From Gammaproteobacteria bacterium (GTDB lineage Bacteria > Pseudomonadota > Gammaproteobacteria > Arenicellales > Poriferihabitantaceae), in contig JAIBDK010000121.1 of the NCBI GenBank assembly GCA_024679435.1, forward strand, positions 1 to 7,092: a stretch of DNA of 7,092 nt. Reading direction: 5' to 3'. Under the pieces are notes generated by a model. That model was not told where the DNA came from. It made no database searches and saw nothing but the letters and a program-made list of their open reading frames with translations. Shown in pieces: positions 5,092-7,092 of this stretch. The translations under genes and the position numbers were made by a program. Positions within the stretch are counted from its first letter, which is position 1. Each line of letters starts with the position of its first letter.

Positions 5092-6477
5092 TTATGCGGC
5101 ATCCCAAATTCCGTCAGCTATGGCGTCTGCCATGGCTCTTTCAATTCCTTCTCTTAACATGCTTACCATATCGTCGATTTGGGCTTTGGTGATGATGCAT
5201 GGTGGTGACATAACACACATATTTGCTAATGGCCGGACGAGTAGCCCAAGTTCCTGGCAGTGTTTGTCGATTCTATTACCGATTTCATAATCCATTGCCA
5301 GAGAGTCCCCCCCGTTTTTCTGGATGTCACATTCGACGCAGGCCATAAGCCCCATACCGCGGACATCCTTAACGATTGGAATGTCCATTAACTCATATAA
5401 TTTTTGCTGAAAGTATGGGGCAATTTCCTGAACGTGCTCCAGAATACCTTCGCGCTCCATGATTTCAATATTCTTCAGAGCGCAAGCACAGGCAACAGGA
5501 TGGCCCGAATAAGTGAACCCGTTCGAAAACACGATGCTGGGATCTTCTGCAGAAATTGATTCAAGCAGTTTGTCGGACACCAAAAATGCTCCCATCGGAA
5601 TGTATCCTGAGGTAATTCCCTTGGCGGTGGTTATAATGTCCGGAACGATGTCAAAGACTTCTTCCGATGCAAAGAAATGGCCGAGTCGTCCAAACGCGGT
5701 TACAACTTCATCAGATATGTAGACGACGTCATATTTCCTGCAAACTGCTAAACACGCTGCGTGGTAGCCCTTGGGTGCGAGAATGACCCCACCAGAAGCA
5801 AGAATCGGCTCTGCGATAAAAGCGGCAACCTTGTCTTGGCCAATTTCAACTATTTTACTCTCCAGTTCGTCAGCTTTAAATTTACAATAATCTTGATCAG
5901 ACATCCCTTCCGGCTTGTTTAGAATATTCGGATCGGCAATGTGGTGAAAGGTATCATCTTTAAAATCAAGGTAATTTTTATCTCTGGTTTTACCCGAGGC
6001 CGATGCCGCAAGGTATGTGCTTCCGTGATAGCCATTAGTTCGGGCGATAATGTGTTTTTTTTCTGGTTTGCCAAGAACATTGCTGCGAAACATCACAAAT
6101 CTAAGTGCAGAATCCACAGCAGTAGAGCCGCCCGTAGTGTAAAAAACATGATTAAGATCACCCGGAGATATTTCAGCCAGTTTTTGTGCAAGTTCTGATG
6201 CGGGTGTGCTGGTAAGGCTCCAGGGGCTTATGTACGTTAATTCCATGATTTGTTTGCTGATTGCATCCGCCATCTCCTGACGATGATGGCCTATGTTGAC
6301 GCACCACATTCCTGCGGGCCCATCCAGTAAGCGGTTCCCATCTGAATCCTTAAAATAAACGCCCTCTGCACTGGAGATAACGGTTCGTTTGTTTTCGCCA
6401 ACGGTTTTTAGATCTTCCCATGGATGAAGAAAGTGGTTGTCTTTTTGCTGGATGGATCTGGTTAGTGGCTTGTTCAT
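5092..6477 (-). CDS. Class III PLP-dependent aminotransferase (omega-amino acid/diamine:pyruvate type)
   Basis: This cytoplasmic transaminase moves an amino group from a primary amine or omega-amino acid to a keto acid such as pyruvate. Fold-type I landmarks are in order: GMWCVNIGHH (56-65), phosphate-binding GGST (116-119), NGYHGST (148-154), AEP with E223, the PLP-nitrogen aspartate D256 (ISDEVVTAFGRLG), Schiff-base lysine K286 (TTAKGITSGYIPMG), FTYSGHP (321-327) and LLVRPL (412-417). The length of 461 residues is normal, with no missing catalytic residue. It resembles putrescine-, beta-alanine- and taurine-pyruvate transaminases; I cannot separate these by eye. The start at 6477 is preceded at close range by an AGGT ribosome-binding match. 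The gene lies 120 bp behind the acyltransferase and 141 bp before the secreted-protein gene. The nearby amine oxidase and Rieske protein support an amine-catabolic role. Confidence 0.9.
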   Translation of the reverse strand: MNKPLTRSIQQKDNHFLHPWEDLKTVGENKRTVISSAEGVYFKDSDGNRLLDGPAGMWCVNIGHHRQEMADAISKQIMELTYISPWSLTSTPASELAQKLAEISPGDLNHVFYTTGGSTAVDSALRFVMFRSNVLGKPEKKHIIARTNGYHGSTYLAASASGKTRDKNYLDFKDDTFHHIADPNILNKPEGMSDQDYCKFKADELESKIVEIGQDKVAAFIAEPILASGGVILAPKGYHAACLAVCRKYDVVYISDEVVTAFGRLGHFFASEEVFDIVPDIITTAKGITSGYIPMGAFLVSDKLLESISAEDPSIVFSNGFTYSGHPVACACALKNIEIMEREGILEHVQEIAPYFQQKLYELMDIPIVKDVRGMGLMACVECDIQKNGGDSLAMDYEIGNRIDKHCQELGLLVRPLANMCVMSPPCIITKAQIDDMVSMLREGIERAMADAIADGIWDAA

Positions 6478-6498
6478 GTTTACCTGATGATATTTTGT

Positions 6499-6527
6499 AT
6501 AAAATTTAAGTCTGGATCATATTCCAA
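6499..6527 (-). promoter_or_regulatory. Weak candidate promoter for the aminotransferase gene
   Basis: On the minus strand, TTGGAA (plus 6522-6527) is followed after 17 bp by TTTTAT (plus 6499-6504), each matching the sigma70 consensus in about four of six positions. It sits in the 120-bp gap after the acyltransferase stop, about 20-25 bp before the start codon. No terminator is visible in this gap, so read-through from the acyltransferase is equally possible. Confidence 0.3.
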
Positions 6528-6597
6528 CCTGATATGGACAACAAGTTACTGGCGGATAATTTATCTGTGAGATGACGCATACCATTTACTATCACTG

Positions 6598-7092
6598 CTA
6601 CTCATAAAATGGTGGATCACCATCAGGGCGGGTTTTGAACCGTTTATGTGACCAGAAATACTGTGCCGGCGCATATTCGATCAGTTTTTCGATTGCGCGG
6701 TTCATTATCGCTGCATCTTCTATTTCATCTCCACTGGGATAGTGTTTTAGTGGCTCATCGAATATTATTTCAAAGCCACGACCGTAAGGTAACAGCTTTG
6801 CGATACAGGGGATTACTTTGGCATCTCCAAGTCTGGCGATTTTACTCAGAGCTGGAAATGTTGCTGTGGGTATTCCGTAAAATGGTGCAAAAACACCGCG
6901 CGTTTTCCCGGGGTCCTGATCTGGCAGATAATAAAAGGGTGTCCCTTTGCGGATGGACTTTATCAGTGGTGTCATACTACCTTTGTAATTAAACAGCTCG
7001 GATCCGAAGCGACTTCTTCGACTCCGGATAAATTTGTCGATAGCGGGGTTTTTGTGTTGTTGGTACATGCTTGTCATATGGAATTCTGAAAA
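6598..7092 (-). CDS. LpxL/HtrB-type lipid A (lysophospholipid) acyltransferase, C-terminal part; N-terminus beyond window
   Basis: The visible 164 residues are the second half of a protein that is usually about 300 residues. The conserved family blocks are HKNPAIDKFIRSRRSRFG, the KKGE-like segment IRKGTPFYYLPDQDPG, GVFAPFYG followed by an AT-rich-helix start (ATFPALSKIARL), VIPCIAKLLPYGRGFEI, and the hallmark end HKRFKTRPDGDPPFY. The ATG at 7075-7077 is internal: the frame stays open upstream to the window edge (FSEFH precedes it), and the acyl-transfer HX4D/E motif must lie in the missing half. The enzyme adds a secondary acyl chain to lipid A precursors at the inner membrane. It is probably a housekeeping envelope gene unrelated to the amine genes beside it. 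Which paralogue (LpxL, LpxM, LpxP) cannot be said. Confidence 0.88.
   Translation of the reverse strand, partial: FSEFHMTSMYQQHKNPAIDKFIRSRRSRFGSELFNYKGSMTPLIKSIRKGTPFYYLPDQDPGKTRGVFAPFYGIPTATFPALSKIARLGDAKVIPCIAKLLPYGRGFEIIFDEPLKHYPSGDEIEDAAIMNRAIEKLIEYAPAQYFWSHKRFKTRPDGDPPFYE

Noticed and set aside
6478..6597. Intrinsic terminator after the acyltransferase gene
   Set aside because: No GC-rich hairpin followed by a U-run is visible on the minus strand in this gap.
6598..7077. A complete 159-residue gene starting at ATG 7077
   Set aside because: The frame is open upstream to the window edge, and the visible part aligns only with the second half of LpxL-type acyltransferases. It is a gene cut by the window, not a short gene or a truncation.
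1..7092. tRNA, rRNA, CRISPR array, insertion sequence or phage genes
   Set aside because: No regularly spaced repeats, transposase or integrase motifs, terminal inverted repeats or RNA gene signatures were seen on either strand.

Overview
The window looks like a stretch of a Gram-negative, probably gammaproteobacterial, chromosome with moderate base composition and compact gene spacing. The Gram-negative assignment rests on the LpxL-type lipid A acyltransferase at the right edge and on a signal-peptide protein. There is no sign of insertion sequences, phage genes, RNA genes or CRISPR arrays. The exact taxon cannot be read from the sequence.

Left block (1-2860). A minus-strand reading frame from 1480 to the window edge stays open without a stop. 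It encodes a BetI-like TetR-family repressor (residues about 1-204) joined in frame to a Rieske non-heme iron oxygenase alpha subunit (from about residue 226, cut off by the window edge). I translated this frame codon by codon and found no stop at the junction. A 93-bp divergent promoter region with a strong inverted repeat separates it from a plus-strand flavin amine oxidase of the polyamine-oxidase type (1574-2860). This regulator-enzyme fusion is the most unusual thing in the window.

Middle and right block (2867-7092), all on the minus strand and read right to left: the C-terminal part of an LpxL-type acyltransferase (6598 to the edge), a class III PLP aminotransferase (5092-6477), a secreted helical-repeat protein of unknown function (3763-4950), and a calcineurin-like metallophosphoesterase homologue lacking several metal ligands (2867-3715). 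The last gene ends only 6 bp from the end of the amine oxidase, tail to tail. A nested inverted-repeat structure lies just behind the aminotransferase stop.

How they may work together (inference): BetI-like regulators, Rieske oxygenases with a glutamate at the inter-subunit bridging position, flavin amine oxidases and omega-aminotransferases all fit catabolism of methylated amines, quaternary amines or polyamines. In this picture the Rieske half hydroxylates or demethylates an N-substituted compound, the flavoenzyme oxidises an amine product, and the aminotransferase removes a primary amino group. The fused repressor would control its own synthesis and that of the divergent oxidase. The reductase the Rieske protein needs is not in the window. 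The acyltransferase is probably an unrelated envelope gene.
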